The notes beneath the pieces are model-generated. The model searched no databases. It saw only the letters and a program-made list of their open reading frames with translations, and was not told the origin of the DNA. This document shows positions 1 to 6,488 of a DNA stretch of 10,879 bases, piece by piece. Made by a program: the position numbers and the translations under genes. This DNA is from Chloroflexota bacterium (GTDB lineage Bacteria; Chloroflexota; Anaerolineae; Promineifilales; Promineifilaceae), in NCBI GenBank assembly GCA_020353135.1, contig CP070688.1, positions 3,523,235 to 3,534,113 of the forward strand, read 5' to 3'. How positions within the stretch are numbered: the stretch's first letter is position 1; each line of letters begins with the position of its first letter.

Positions 1-1104
1 GGGTTCGCGAGCCAGCACGAAATTCATCCCGCCAACCTGTTGAACCATTCCCTTTAATTCCATCATAGATAGCGTGCTGCTCACCATCCCGCTGGGCAGT
101 TCTGCCAACCTGATCAGCTCGTCGATATGGAGTGGCTGATGGGATAGATGGCCAAGGATGGCCGCTTCCTCGGCCGACTCGGGCATGACCATTTGCAAGG
201 CGCTGTGTTCAGGCACCATGGTCAAGTTTAGCTCTTCCAAAATGTCGTCAACACGACGGACGAGTTTGGCGCCTTGCTGGATCAGTCTGTTGGTTCCCTT
301 GCTGGCCGGGCTGTTGATATTGCCCGGAACGGCGAAAACCTCACGATCCTGTTCCAAAGCGAATTTCGCCGTAATCAGCGCTCCACTGCGCCTACCGGCC
401 TCCACCACGATAACACCCAGCGACAGGCCGCTTATGATCCGATTGCGCGGCGGGAAATTCCTGGCGTCCGGCTGGGTGCCCAGTGGATAATCTGAGATCA
501 ATGCGCCTTGTCCGGCAACGACTTTTTGGGCAACAGCCCGGTTCTCGGCCGGATAGACGATATCGGGTCCGCAACCGAGGACGGCCAGGGTGCGGCCGCC
601 ACAGTCAATGGCTTCCTTATGAGCCGCCGAGTCAATGCCTCGGGCCAAGCCGCTGACGATCGTAACCTTGCTGCGCACCAAGCCACGGACAAGTTCGCGC
701 GTCACCTGACGGCCGTAGGCCGTCAGCCGTCTCGTCCCAACCACGGCCACGGCCCACTCATCATCCCGTTTCACCTGGCCGCGAACATACAACAGCGGCG
801 GTGGATTTATTATCTCCTTGAGATACGCCGGGTACTCCGATGAATTCCAGGTCAGCATCGTTATGCCGGCCGAATGCACCTGGGCGAGGGCCGCATCGAG
901 GTCAAGCGTCTTCCTGGTCTCAAGCAATTGCTGTACTGCCTTTTTGCCGATACCAATCTCGTTCAGCTGTCGCTCAGAGGCATGCCACGCGTCGGCAATA
1001 CTATCGAAGTGGTCAAGCAGCGCCCGTTGTTTCGCCGGCCCAATTCCCTTGGTGCAATTGAAGCCCAACCAGTACTTGAGATCTGGATCGTTAGCGTGGG
1101 ACAT
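1..1104 (-). CDS. dprA: DNA-processing protein DprA (partial at 3' end, runs off left edge)
   Basis: The reading frame is open from an ATG at 1104 to base 1, giving 368 residues without a stop. DprA binds incoming single-stranded DNA during natural transformation and loads RecA on it; it acts in the cytoplasm. Visible parts, in order: an N-terminal helix-hairpin-helix/SAM-like region (about residues 8-65, with GIGPAKQRALL), then the Rossmann-like DprA domain with VVGTRR (121-126), SGLARGIDSAAH (151-162), NFPPRNRIISGLS (226-238) and EAGRRSGALITA (245-256), then a C-terminal winged-helix (DML1-like) domain from about 316. Nearly the whole protein is present, since family members are usually about 360-380 residues. 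The ATG is preferred because the family N-terminus follows it directly; an in-frame TTG upstream would add residues unlike the family. It follows rimM after 95 bases and has its own promoter candidate. Confidence 0.95.
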   Translation of the reverse strand, partial: MSHANDPDLKYWLGFNCTKGIGPAKQRALLDHFDSIADAWHASERQLNEIGIGKKAVQQLLETRKTLDLDAALAQVHSAGITMLTWNSSEYPAYLKEIINPPPLLYVRGQVKRDDEWAVAVVGTRRLTAYGRQVTRELVRGLVRSKVTIVSGLARGIDSAAHKEAIDCGGRTLAVLGCGPDIVYPAENRAVAQKVVAGQGALISDYPLGTQPDARNFPPRNRIISGLSLGVIVVEAGRRSGALITAKFALEQDREVFAVPGNINSPASKGTNRLIQQGAKLVRRVDDILEELNLTMVPEHSALQMVMPESAEEAAILGHLSHQPLHIDELIRLAELPSGMVSSTLSMMELKGMVQQVGGMNFVLAREP

Positions 1105-1111
1105 GGCCAAC

Positions 1112-1140
1112 AGAATAAGACCTCGCGTCGACTGTGTCAA
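1112..1140 (-). promoter_or_regulatory. Sigma-70-type promoter for dprA, predicted to give a leaderless mRNA
   Basis: Read on the minus strand, TTGACA (1135-1140) is followed by a 17-base spacer and TATTCT (1112-1117). The -35 is a perfect consensus match and the -10 matches at 4 to 5 positions. Only seven bases separate the -10 from the A of the dprA ATG (1104), so transcription should start at or within a base of the start codon. No Shine-Dalgarno sequence precedes the ATG, which agrees with a leaderless transcript. Inferred from sequence only. Confidence 0.6.
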
Positions 1141-1199
1141 GTCCCGGCGCGACTGAGGACCACGCCGCAAGTTGACTATGTGGTGCTTCTCCGCTCCGG

Positions 1200-1754
1200 C
1201 TATTTCTCATGAGGCAGCAGACCGTCAATAGGGTGAATGAGCATCTCCTGACCCTCAAAATCGACATTTAGCACGACTTCGTCTGTGTCAGGAATCAGTA
1301 TCTCGCCTTCGGGACCGTGCACAATGAAGACGTTGTTGGCCTTGGTCTCGAGCACCTCCGAAATCCGGCCGAGATGGCGGCCGCCGTCAGTGTACACACT
1401 CAGCCCGACGAGTTGGTAAAGGTAATACTCACCGTCCTCCAAGGGAATGCCCTGCTCCTCGGGTACTTGCAGCCACTGAGAGCGCAGCGCTGCGGCCGCG
1501 TCCCGATCATCGTACCCTGCCAGTTTCAGCAAGGCCCACGATTTGTGATACCGGACGCCCTCGACGCCTACTTGACGCGGCGAGCTTTTGCCCACATACA
1601 CCGTGTCAAGCCATTCGAAACGCTCGGGCAGATCCGTATGCATCTCAACCCGAACCTCGCCGAGGACGCCATGGGGTTTCAAAATGCGGCCTATTACCAA
1701 AAAACGAGGCTCAGCGGAAGATTCCGCCGAGCCCCGCGCGTCAACGTCGTTCAC
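1200..1754 (-). CDS. rimM: 16S rRNA processing / ribosome maturation factor RimM
   Basis: 184 residues. RimM binds ribosomal protein S19 and helps mature the head of the 30S subunit. The N-terminal RimM domain (about 17-98) carries the family signature IGRILKPHGVLGEVRV; the C-terminal PRC-barrel domain (about 105-180) contains YYLYQLVGLSVYTDGG, TKANNVFIVHG and ILIPDTDEVVLNVD, close to the family pattern. The start at 1754 is a GTG with no convincing Shine-Dalgarno, and the first 15 or so residues are not conserved, so the exact start is uncertain. It lies 16 bases after khpA, consistent with one operon and with translational coupling. The usual next gene in this cluster, trmD, is absent; dprA follows instead. 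Confidence 0.95.
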   Translation of the reverse strand: MNDVDARGSAESSAEPRFLVIGRILKPHGVLGEVRVEMHTDLPERFEWLDTVYVGKSSPRQVGVEGVRYHKSWALLKLAGYDDRDAAAALRSQWLQVPEEQGIPLEDGEYYLYQLVGLSVYTDGGRHLGRISEVLETKANNVFIVHGPEGEILIPDTDEVVLNVDFEGQEMLIHPIDGLLPHEK

Positions 1755-1770
1755 GATCTACTGACTCGGA

Positions 1771-2016
1771 TCAGACTATCTCCAGCGACACGCGCTTGCC
1801 TTGCTTGGCAGCTAGTACCTGGACCAACGAGCGAATGCTATTGACAACGCCACCGCCCCGGCCGATGACCCGGCCCATGTCAGAATCGGCCACCGTGACC
1901 TCCAACATGATCGAGCCAGGCTCGTCAAATTGAGCGACGCTCACCTGATCCGGATTGTCTACAATCGATTTCACGATGTATTCGACCAGATCGATAAAAG
2001 GAGAGTCATTGTCCAC
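1771..2016 (-). CDS. khpA: KhpA-type KH-domain RNA-binding protein (YlqC family)
   Basis: 81 residues, a single KH domain as usual for this family (about 75-85 residues). Members bind RNA broadly, often as a heterodimer with KhpB/Jag, and affect cell division and sRNA biology in Firmicutes. The KH core is visible: FIDLVEYIVKSIVDNPD, then the beta strand IMLEVTVA, then DMGRVIGRGGGVVNSIRSL with the GRGG nucleic-acid-binding loop at residues 52-55. I chose the GTG at 2016, not the upstream ATG at 2046, because a purine-rich Shine-Dalgarno (GAGGAAGAGG) lying in the last codons of rpsP is well spaced for the GTG, and the longer form would overlap rpsP and add residues foreign to the family. Only four bases separate it from the rpsP stop, so the two are probably translationally coupled. 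Confidence 0.92.
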   Translation of the reverse strand: MDNDSPFIDLVEYIVKSIVDNPDQVSVAQFDEPGSIMLEVTVADSDMGRVIGRGGGVVNSIRSLVQVLAAKQGKRVSLEIV

Positions 2017-2020
2017 CGGC

Positions 2021-2407
2021 TTATTCCTCTTCCTCGGCTGACACAATGGTCTGCACCTCGGTCAGCAAATCTTCCTCTGTGCCGACCGCTTCGGCCACCA
2101 CGTCCAGGCCAAGATACTCAGCCACCAGCGCTTCGCGCTCCTCGCCCTTGCGTAAGCGCGCCAGGCGGTCCATTGTGCCTTGCTTGTTCAATAGCCGACG
2201 CACCGGGTCGGAAGGCTGAGCGCCGACGCTCAACCAGTACAGAGCCCGGTCCTCGTCGATAATATATTCCATGGGCTCGCGACGTGGATTGTAGTGGCCA
2301 ATCCGCTCGACAATCCGGCCGTCACGCTTGGCCTCGACATCGGCAACAACTACGCGATAGCTGGGCTGTTTCCTCGCCCCAGTACGGCTTAATCGAATTC
2401 GAAGCAT
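2021..2407 (-). CDS. rpsP: 30S ribosomal protein S16
   Basis: 128 residues. S16 is a primary-binding protein of the small subunit that stabilises the 5' domain of 16S rRNA. The first 80 or so residues match the family closely: [21 protein letters not shown] at the N-terminus, then [14 protein letters not shown], and [14 protein letters not shown], the conserved GAQPTD-type region. Beyond that the protein has a tail of about 45 residues ending in an acidic run (SAEEEE); many S16 proteins stop at 80-90, though extended ones are known. The ATG at 2407 has a GGAGAAG Shine-Dalgarno upstream. It follows ffh after 60 bases, and a consensus -10 hexamer lies in that gap. Confidence 0.97.
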   Translation of the reverse strand: MLRIRLSRTGARKQPSYRVVVADVEAKRDGRIVERIGHYNPRREPMEYIIDEDRALYWLSVGAQPSDPVRRLLNKQGTMDRLARLRKGEEREALVAEYLGLDVVAEAVGTEEDLLTEVQTIVSAEEEE

Positions 2408-2432
2408 AATTTAATTCTTCTCCAACTTTGTC

Positions 2433-2438
2433 ATTATA
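2433..2438 (-). promoter_or_regulatory. Possible internal -10 element ahead of rpsP
   Basis: The minus strand reads TATAAT, a perfect -10 hexamer, in the ffh-rpsP gap. A start near 2426 would give a leader of about 19 bases that still contains the rpsP Shine-Dalgarno. No good -35 lies 16-18 bases upstream and there is no TGn extension, so this is weak evidence for an internal promoter. Confidence 0.3.
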
Positions 2439-2467
2439 CTTGACTGATGCGCCCAAACAGGCGTCTC

Positions 2468-3805
2468 CTACATGAAGCGGCCGCCGCCAAGCAAGCCGGC
2501 CAAGTTCCGGCCGCGTCCGCGACCTAGCTGCTTCATCATACGCTGCATTTGCTTGAATTGTCGCAATAGCGCATTGACATCTTGCACAGTTGTCCCAGAA
2601 CCGGCCGCAATGCGACGTTTGCGGCTGGCCTTGATAATCTTTGGGTTTCGTCGCTCACCGGGCGTCATTGAGCGAATGATCGCCTCGATGCGCCTGAGCT
2701 CTTGCTCGGCGCCGCTCAGGTCGACGTCACCCGTCATTTTGCCCATACCCGGAATCATCTCCATCAACTGGCCAAGGGGACCCATACGGCGGACCTGCTG
2801 CATCTGCTCTAGAAAATCCTCCAGGTTGAATTGGCCGCTTAACAGGCGCTGGCTGGCTTTCTCGGCCTCTTCCTGATCCAGTTCGGTCTGAGCCTTCTCA
2901 ATGAGCGTAAGTACATCACCCATGCCCAGGATTCGGCTGGCCATCCGGTCTGGATGGAACGTTTCCAAGGCGGTAACCTTCTCACCGGTGCCGAGGAATT
3001 TCATAGGAACCCCGGTCACCTCGCGCATCGAAATCGCCGCCCCGCCACGTGCATCGCCGTCGATCTTGGTCATTACTAACCCGGTCAACTCAACCGCGCC
3101 GTCGAAGTCAGTGGCTACGCGAACGGCTTCCTGGCCGGTCATGGCATCGGCAACCAACAACGTTTCGATGGGCTGAACCTTGGCCTTGATGGCTCTCAGC
3201 TCATCCATCTTCATTTCGTCGATGTTTAGCCGCCCGGCCGTGTCGAGCAGGACCAAGGTCGCGCCTTGCTCCTTGGCCTTGCGTACGCCGGCCGCGCATA
3301 CATGGACCGGGTCCGCATCCACACCCTGGCTGTACACCGGCACGTCCAGCTGTCGGCCAAGCACCTCGAGCTGGTCAATGGCCGCCGGTCGATACACATC
3401 GGCAGCAACCAGCAGTGGACGTCGGCCTTCCTTGCGCAAATGTAAGGCCAATTTCGCCGCCATGGTCGTCTTACCCGAGCCCTGCAGGCCAACCAACATG
3501 ATAACCGCCGGCGACTGCATGCCCAGGTTCAGTCTTCCCGGTTCGCCGAGAGTCGTTATTAGCTCTTCGTGGACGATCTTAACAACCTGCTGCCCAGGCG
3601 TCAGGCTGCGCATGACCTCCTGGCCGACCGCCCGCTCGCGTACCCGGCCGATGAAATTCTTCACCACCTTGTAGTTGACGTCCGCTTCAAGCAACGCGAG
3701 CCGAACCTCGCGCATCGCCGCGTCAACATCCGCTTCAGTCAGTTTTCCGCGGCGGCGCAGGTTATCGAAGGTACCCTGCAGGCGATTTCCTAGCGTCTCA
3801 AACAC
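2468..3805 (-). CDS. ffh: Signal recognition particle GTPase Ffh (SRP54)
   Basis: 445 residues, a normal family length. Ffh binds signal sequences of nascent membrane proteins, pairs with 4.5S RNA, and delivers ribosomes to FtsY at the membrane. N domain about 1-90 (with MREVRLALLEADVNYKVV). NG GTPase motifs: G1 GLQGSGKTT (106-114), AADVYRPAAIDQL (134-146), G3 DTAGR (188-192), G4 TKIDGDARGG (246-255), G5 GTGEK (272-276). The methionine-rich M domain runs from about 310, with the SRP RNA-binding helix-turn-helix SRKRRIAAGSG at 384-394, and a Gly/Arg/Met-rich end. Starts at GTG (3805), where the family N-terminus begins; only a weak GAGAAG sits upstream. It is the first gene after the promoter at 3916-3944. 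Confidence 0.98.
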   Translation of the reverse strand: MFETLGNRLQGTFDNLRRRGKLTEADVDAAMREVRLALLEADVNYKVVKNFIGRVRERAVGQEVMRSLTPGQQVVKIVHEELITTLGEPGRLNLGMQSPAVIMLVGLQGSGKTTMAAKLALHLRKEGRRPLLVAADVYRPAAIDQLEVLGRQLDVPVYSQGVDADPVHVCAAGVRKAKEQGATLVLLDTAGRLNIDEMKMDELRAIKAKVQPIETLLVADAMTGQEAVRVATDFDGAVELTGLVMTKIDGDARGGAAISMREVTGVPMKFLGTGEKVTALETFHPDRMASRILGMGDVLTLIEKAQTELDQEEAEKASQRLLSGQFNLEDFLEQMQQVRRMGPLGQLMEMIPGMGKMTGDVDLSGAEQELRRIEAIIRSMTPGERRNPKIIKASRKRRIAAGSGTTVQDVNALLRQFKQMQRMMKQLGRGRGRNLAGLLGGGRFM

Positions 3806-3827
3806 GATAGATTACTTCTCGCAAACA

Positions 3828-3885
3828 GACCCGTCAGATTACTAGCCCAAGGAGTGAAATCCTCGCTGGCCAGACCTGGCGGGTC
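3828..3885 (-). promoter_or_regulatory. Structured 5' leader of ffh (possible regulatory RNA fold)
   Basis: Within the roughly 100-base leader, GACCCG (minus strand, 3880-3885) can pair with CGGGTC (3828-3833). Between them sit two small hairpins: GCCA-GGTC-TGGC, and an AGGA/TCCT stem extended by CCA/TGG across a bulge. Together they could form a three-way junction. I do not recognise it as a known riboswitch or ribosomal-protein leader. Stems are short, so this may be chance. Confidence 0.3.
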
Positions 3886-3915
3886 AAAAGGATTACGTCT
3901 CTCGAAAACCCAACG

Positions 3916-3944
3916 ATTCTAACGCACTGCTCCGGTGAGGTCAA
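3916..3944 (-). promoter_or_regulatory. Sigma-70-type promoter for the ffh-rpsP-khpA-rimM operon
   Basis: On the minus strand TTGACC (3939-3944) is separated by exactly 17 bases from TAGAAT (3916-3921). Both hexamers match the consensus at five of six positions. Transcription should begin near 3908-3910, giving a leader of about 100 bases before the ffh GTG. It starts only 20 bases past the metK stop. Confidence 0.75.
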
Positions 3945-3963
3945 GCGATTTCGGGAACCAGAA

Positions 3964-5190
3964 TCAGCTGCGCTCGGTGAGACGCAAAGCCGCCTTCTTC
4001 AACGACTCCGCTCTACTTACATCTTCCCACGGGGCGTCTATCTCATCTCGTCCGAAGTGGCCGTATGCTGCCGTAGCCCGGTATATCGGCCGCCTCAGGT
4101 TCAGGTCGCGGATTATCGCCCCGGGTCGCAGGTCGAAGTTGTCTTCTATCAACTTCACCAATAACTCATCTGGATTGTCACTCGTGCCAAAGGTCTCTAC
4201 GTTGATGCTTAGCGGCTGGGCAACGCCGATGGCGTACGCCAGCTGAACCTCACAGCGGCCCGCCAACCCGGCCGCAACAAGGTTCTTGGCCACCCAACGA
4301 GCTGCGTAAGCGGCGCTTCGATCTACTTTCGTGCAGTCCTTGCCACTGAAGGCGCCGCCGCCATGCCGGCCCATGCCGCCATAGGTATCGACAATGATCT
4401 TGCGACCGGTCAGTCCAGCGTCGCCCAACGGGCCGCCAATGACGAATCGGCCGGTTGGATTGACGTAAATCTTCATATCGCCGTCTACCAAATGTTCTGG
4501 CAGCACTGGCATGATCACTTGATCGATAACACCCCGGCGCACCTCATCGTTGTCGACGTCCGGATCGTGCTGAGTGCTGACCAAAACGGTGTGAATCCGC
4601 TTTGGCCGGCCGAAACTGTACTCCACGGTTACCTGTGTCTTTCCATCCGGGCGGACCCATGGCAAAATGTCGCTACGCCTGACTTCCGCCAGGCGACGAG
4701 TCAGGCGATGTGCCAGATCGATGGGCAGAGGCATCATAGTATCTGTCTCGTTGCAGGCGAAACCAAACATCATGCCCTGATCGCCGGCGCCAATGGCCGC
4801 GATCTCCGCTTCGCTCTCGCCGTTCCGGCGATACTCCAATGCGACGTCCACGCCTTGGGCGATATCAGGGCTTTGACTGGCCACTGCCACTTGCACGCCG
4901 CAAGTATTGCCGTCGAAGCCAATACGGCTGTCATCATAGCCGATGTCGAGCAGGACTTGGCGCACCAAATCGTCGTAATTAATCTGGGCCGTCGTGGTAA
5001 TTTCACCCAACAACAAAACAAATCCGGTCTTGACGGCCGTCTCGCAGGCTACCCTGGCATATGGGTCTTGTTCGACGATGGCGTCAAGCACTGCATCGCT
5101 AACTTGATCGCATATTTTGTCCGGATGTCCTTCTGTCACCGACTCAGACGTAAACAGCAGACTTGGGGACGACATGAAACTCGTGCTCAT
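3964..5190 (-). CDS. metK: S-adenosylmethionine synthetase (methionine adenosyltransferase)
   Basis: 408 residues. MetK makes SAM from methionine and ATP, releasing phosphate and pyrophosphate; it is cytosolic and usually tetrameric. Signatures: [20 protein letters not shown] near the N-terminus (catalytic His in GHPDK, 21-25), the hexapeptide region [10 protein letters not shown] (134-143), the phosphate-binding loop GGGAFSGKD (277-285), and the closing HFGR motif near the C-terminus. All key residues are intact. The ATG at 5190 has a clear GGAGG 10 bases upstream, which decides between it and an internal ATG five codons on; the first ten residues are therefore a short non-conserved extension. 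Expression is controlled by the SAM riboswitch and terminator upstream. No terminator is visible between metK and the ffh promoter. Confidence 0.98.
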   Translation of the reverse strand: MSTSFMSSPSLLFTSESVTEGHPDKICDQVSDAVLDAIVEQDPYARVACETAVKTGFVLLLGEITTTAQINYDDLVRQVLLDIGYDDSRIGFDGNTCGVQVAVASQSPDIAQGVDVALEYRRNGESEAEIAAIGAGDQGMMFGFACNETDTMMPLPIDLAHRLTRRLAEVRRSDILPWVRPDGKTQVTVEYSFGRPKRIHTVLVSTQHDPDVDNDEVRRGVIDQVIMPVLPEHLVDGDMKIYVNPTGRFVIGGPLGDAGLTGRKIIVDTYGGMGRHGGGAFSGKDCTKVDRSAAYAARWVAKNLVAAGLAGRCEVQLAYAIGVAQPLSINVETFGTSDNPDELLVKLIEDNFDLRPGAIIRDLNLRRPIYRATAAYGHFGRDEIDAPWEDVSRAESLKKAALRLTERS

Positions 5191-5295
5191 TGAATCAAAC
5201 CTCCAAATAGATCTATATTATCCCTAGGCATATACATCGCTGGGAATGCACGTCCCTGGGCAAGGACCGCGGCGAATCGTAATCGCCGGGCAACG

Positions 5296-5325
5296 AAAAA
5301 GCCCCTTGAACTGGTCAAGAGGCTT
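5296..5325 (-). terminator. Intrinsic terminator of the metK SAM riboswitch
   Basis: On the minus strand an 11-base-pair stem (arms AAGCCTCTTGA and TCAAGGGGCTT, one G-U pair) closes a five-base loop CCAGT and runs into a U tract. It sits about 20 bases past the aptamer and 100 bases before the metK start, so it is an attenuator, not an end-of-gene terminator. Its 5' arm (CCTCTT, 5317-5322) is complementary to AAGAGG (5344-5349) at the 3' edge of the aptamer, which gives the alternative antiterminator. Confidence 0.9.
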
Positions 5326-5346
5326 GCATTTATATGCCTGTATCCT

Positions 5347-5441
5347 CTTATCTCCCAGCTAGCGCTGCCGGAATTAGCACCTTCCCTAACGGGCGGTTGC
5401 TGCAGTTTCGCAGGGCCGGTCCCTCCACTGCTCCAGATAAG
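5347..5441 (-). ncRNA. SAM-I (S-box) riboswitch aptamer upstream of metK
   Basis: The minus strand carries the S-box signature in order: P1 strand CTTATC, GGAGGGACCGGCCCTGCGAAA, GCAACC, AGGTGCTAATTCC, the P4 hairpin CAGC-GCTA-GCTG, and the closing P1 strand GATAAG. Lengths and spacing fit the class I SAM aptamer. Known S-boxes bind SAM, stabilise P1 and let the terminator form; without SAM the P1 3' strand joins the antiterminator. Here AAGAGG (5344-5349) overlaps P1 and pairs with the terminator 5' arm, so the OFF-switch logic is complete. The downstream gene, metK, makes the ligand. Confidence 0.96.
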
Positions 5442-5473
5442 GATTCTTGTATGTGCTGCTAAGTTGCTAAAAC

Positions 5474-5501
5474 AGTATACCTTATTGACTTCCTTTGTCA
5501 A
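5474..5501 (-). promoter_or_regulatory. Sigma-70-type promoter for the riboswitch-metK transcript
   Basis: On the minus strand a perfect TTGACA (5496-5501) is followed by 16 bases and TATACT (5474-5479, five of six). The start would fall near 5467, about 25 bases before the aptamer. The rest of the fabI-metK gap (5502-5572) shows no further element that I can support. Confidence 0.8.
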
Positions 5502-5572
5502 AAACCGGTCGCCTCAATTCACGGCCCATCACAGGTTAACAGCAACTCGTTTCCAGCGCCCAAAACCTGGTG

Positions 5573-6364
5573 TCATTCCCACTTTTCTGGCGGCTCGTGC
5601 ATGCCCAGGATATGATAGCCCGCATCCACGTAGATCGTCTCGCCGGTTACTGCGCTGGACAGGTCGCTAGCCAGCCATAGTGCCGTGCGACCCACCTCCG
5701 CCTGATCGATATTCCGCCTGAGTGGCGCCCGTTCGCCCACATAGCCGAGCATCTTCCTGAATCCGGCAATGCCTCCGGCCGATAGAGTCTTGATCGGACC
5801 GGCCGAAATGGCGTTCACCCGGATCCCGGCCGGACCCAAGTCGGCCGCCAGATATCGCGCGCTGGATTCCAGGGCCGCCTTGGCCACTCCCATAACGTTA
5901 TAATGAGGCACGACCTTCACCGATCCGTAATAGGTCAATGTCATGATGCTGCCGCCGTCAGGCATAAGCGGCGCCGCGGCCCGTGATAGCGACACCAGGC
6001 TGTAGGCGCTGATGTCCAGGGCCTTGGCGAAGCCCTCCCGGCTGGTGTCCACGAACCGGCCGGTCAGGTCCTCCTGCTCGGCAAAGGCGATGGCGTGCAA
6101 CAGGATATCGATCTTGCCGAACCGCTCTTCTGCCCGTTGGAATATGCGCTGGATGTCGTCCTCCTGGGTCACATCGCACATCTCGACAAAATCAACGCCA
6201 ATGCTCTCCGCCAGAGGCATGACCCGTTTTTTTAGTCTCGGCATCGAGTAACTGAAGGCCAGCTCCGCCCCATGTTCGTGAAATGCCTGCGCAATGCCCC
6301 AGGCGATAGAGTATTTGTTCGCAAAACCGAACAGTAGCGCCTTCTTTCCTTCCAACAGTTTCAT
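5573..6364 (-). CDS. fabI: Enoyl-[acyl-carrier-protein] reductase (NADH), FabI type
   Basis: 263 residues, the usual FabI size. It performs the last reduction of each fatty-acid elongation cycle, trans-2-enoyl-ACP to acyl-ACP, in the cytosol, and is the family targeted by triclosan. It is an atypical short-chain dehydrogenase: the N-terminal cofactor loop [13 protein letters not shown] (13-25), the second tyrosine in TLTYYG (Y145, matching Tyr146 of E. coli), the catalytic pair Y155-x6-K162 in HYNVMGVAK, and [16 protein letters not shown] (183-199). Start: ATG at 6364 with GGGAGG just upstream; a TTG further up would add 11 residues unlike the family and place that ribosome-binding site inside the gene. 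It lies 124 bases after the DNA glycosylase, with a hairpin between; I found no convincing promoter there, so it may be read from the lipid operon upstream. Confidence 0.97.
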   Translation of the reverse strand: MKLLEGKKALLFGFANKYSIAWGIAQAFHEHGAELAFSYSMPRLKKRVMPLAESIGVDFVEMCDVTQEDDIQRIFQRAEERFGKIDILLHAIAFAEQEDLTGRFVDTSREGFAKALDISAYSLVSLSRAAAPLMPDGGSIMTLTYYGSVKVVPHYNVMGVAKAALESSARYLAADLGPAGIRVNAISAGPIKTLSAGGIAGFRKMLGYVGERAPLRRNIDQAEVGRTALWLASDLSSAVTGETIYVDAGYHILGMHEPPEKWE

Positions 6365-6428
6365 GAAACCTCCCAAGTTAACTGATTCTCTTTCCAAGTG
6401 ATTGCCACACGTGCGATCGGCGCGAAGT

Positions 6429-6453
6429 AACTGATAACCTTCGGCTGTCAGTT
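6429..6453 (-). repeat. Inverted repeat / hairpin between mpg and fabI
   Basis: The arms AACTGA and TCAGTT flank a 13-base middle that can extend the pairing (TAACC with GGCTG) to about 10 of 11 pairs around a three-base loop. No U tract follows on either strand, so it is not a standard intrinsic terminator. It could be an operator, a processing site or a pause. Confidence 0.4.
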
Positions 6454-6488
6454 GAGAGTTTGGATCGCTTCTCGTCGTGTGCCAAATA

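Noticed and set aside
1317..1844. 175-residue plus-strand frame opposite rimM/khpA
   Set aside because: Antisense to two well-supported conserved genes, and its composition mirrors their codons.
2017..2046. Upstream ATG start for khpA overlapping rpsP
   Set aside because: It adds a basic peptide not seen in the family, while the GTG at 2016 has a well-placed Shine-Dalgarno.
3180..3674. 164-residue plus-strand frame opposite ffh
   Set aside because: Ser/Thr/Arg-rich shadow of the Ffh GTPase domain.
4363..5193. 276-residue open frame on the plus strand opposite metK
   Set aside because: It is a full shadow of metK, has no family features, and crosses the metK start and ribosome-binding site.
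5200..5240. AT-rich GATAATATAG as a second metK promoter downstream of the riboswitch
   Set aside because: There is no -35 at a workable distance, and it would bypass the riboswitch.
5515..5572. Terminator after fabI
   Set aside because: The only pairings (CAGGTT/AACCTG) have a long loop and no U tract.
6365..6397. TTG start extending fabI by 11 residues
   Set aside because: The ATG at 6364 has its own GGGAGG and matches the family N-terminus.
6455..6488. Weak promoter TTGGCA-N17-CAAACT ahead of fabI
   Set aside because: The -10 matches consensus at only three positions, so I do not call it.
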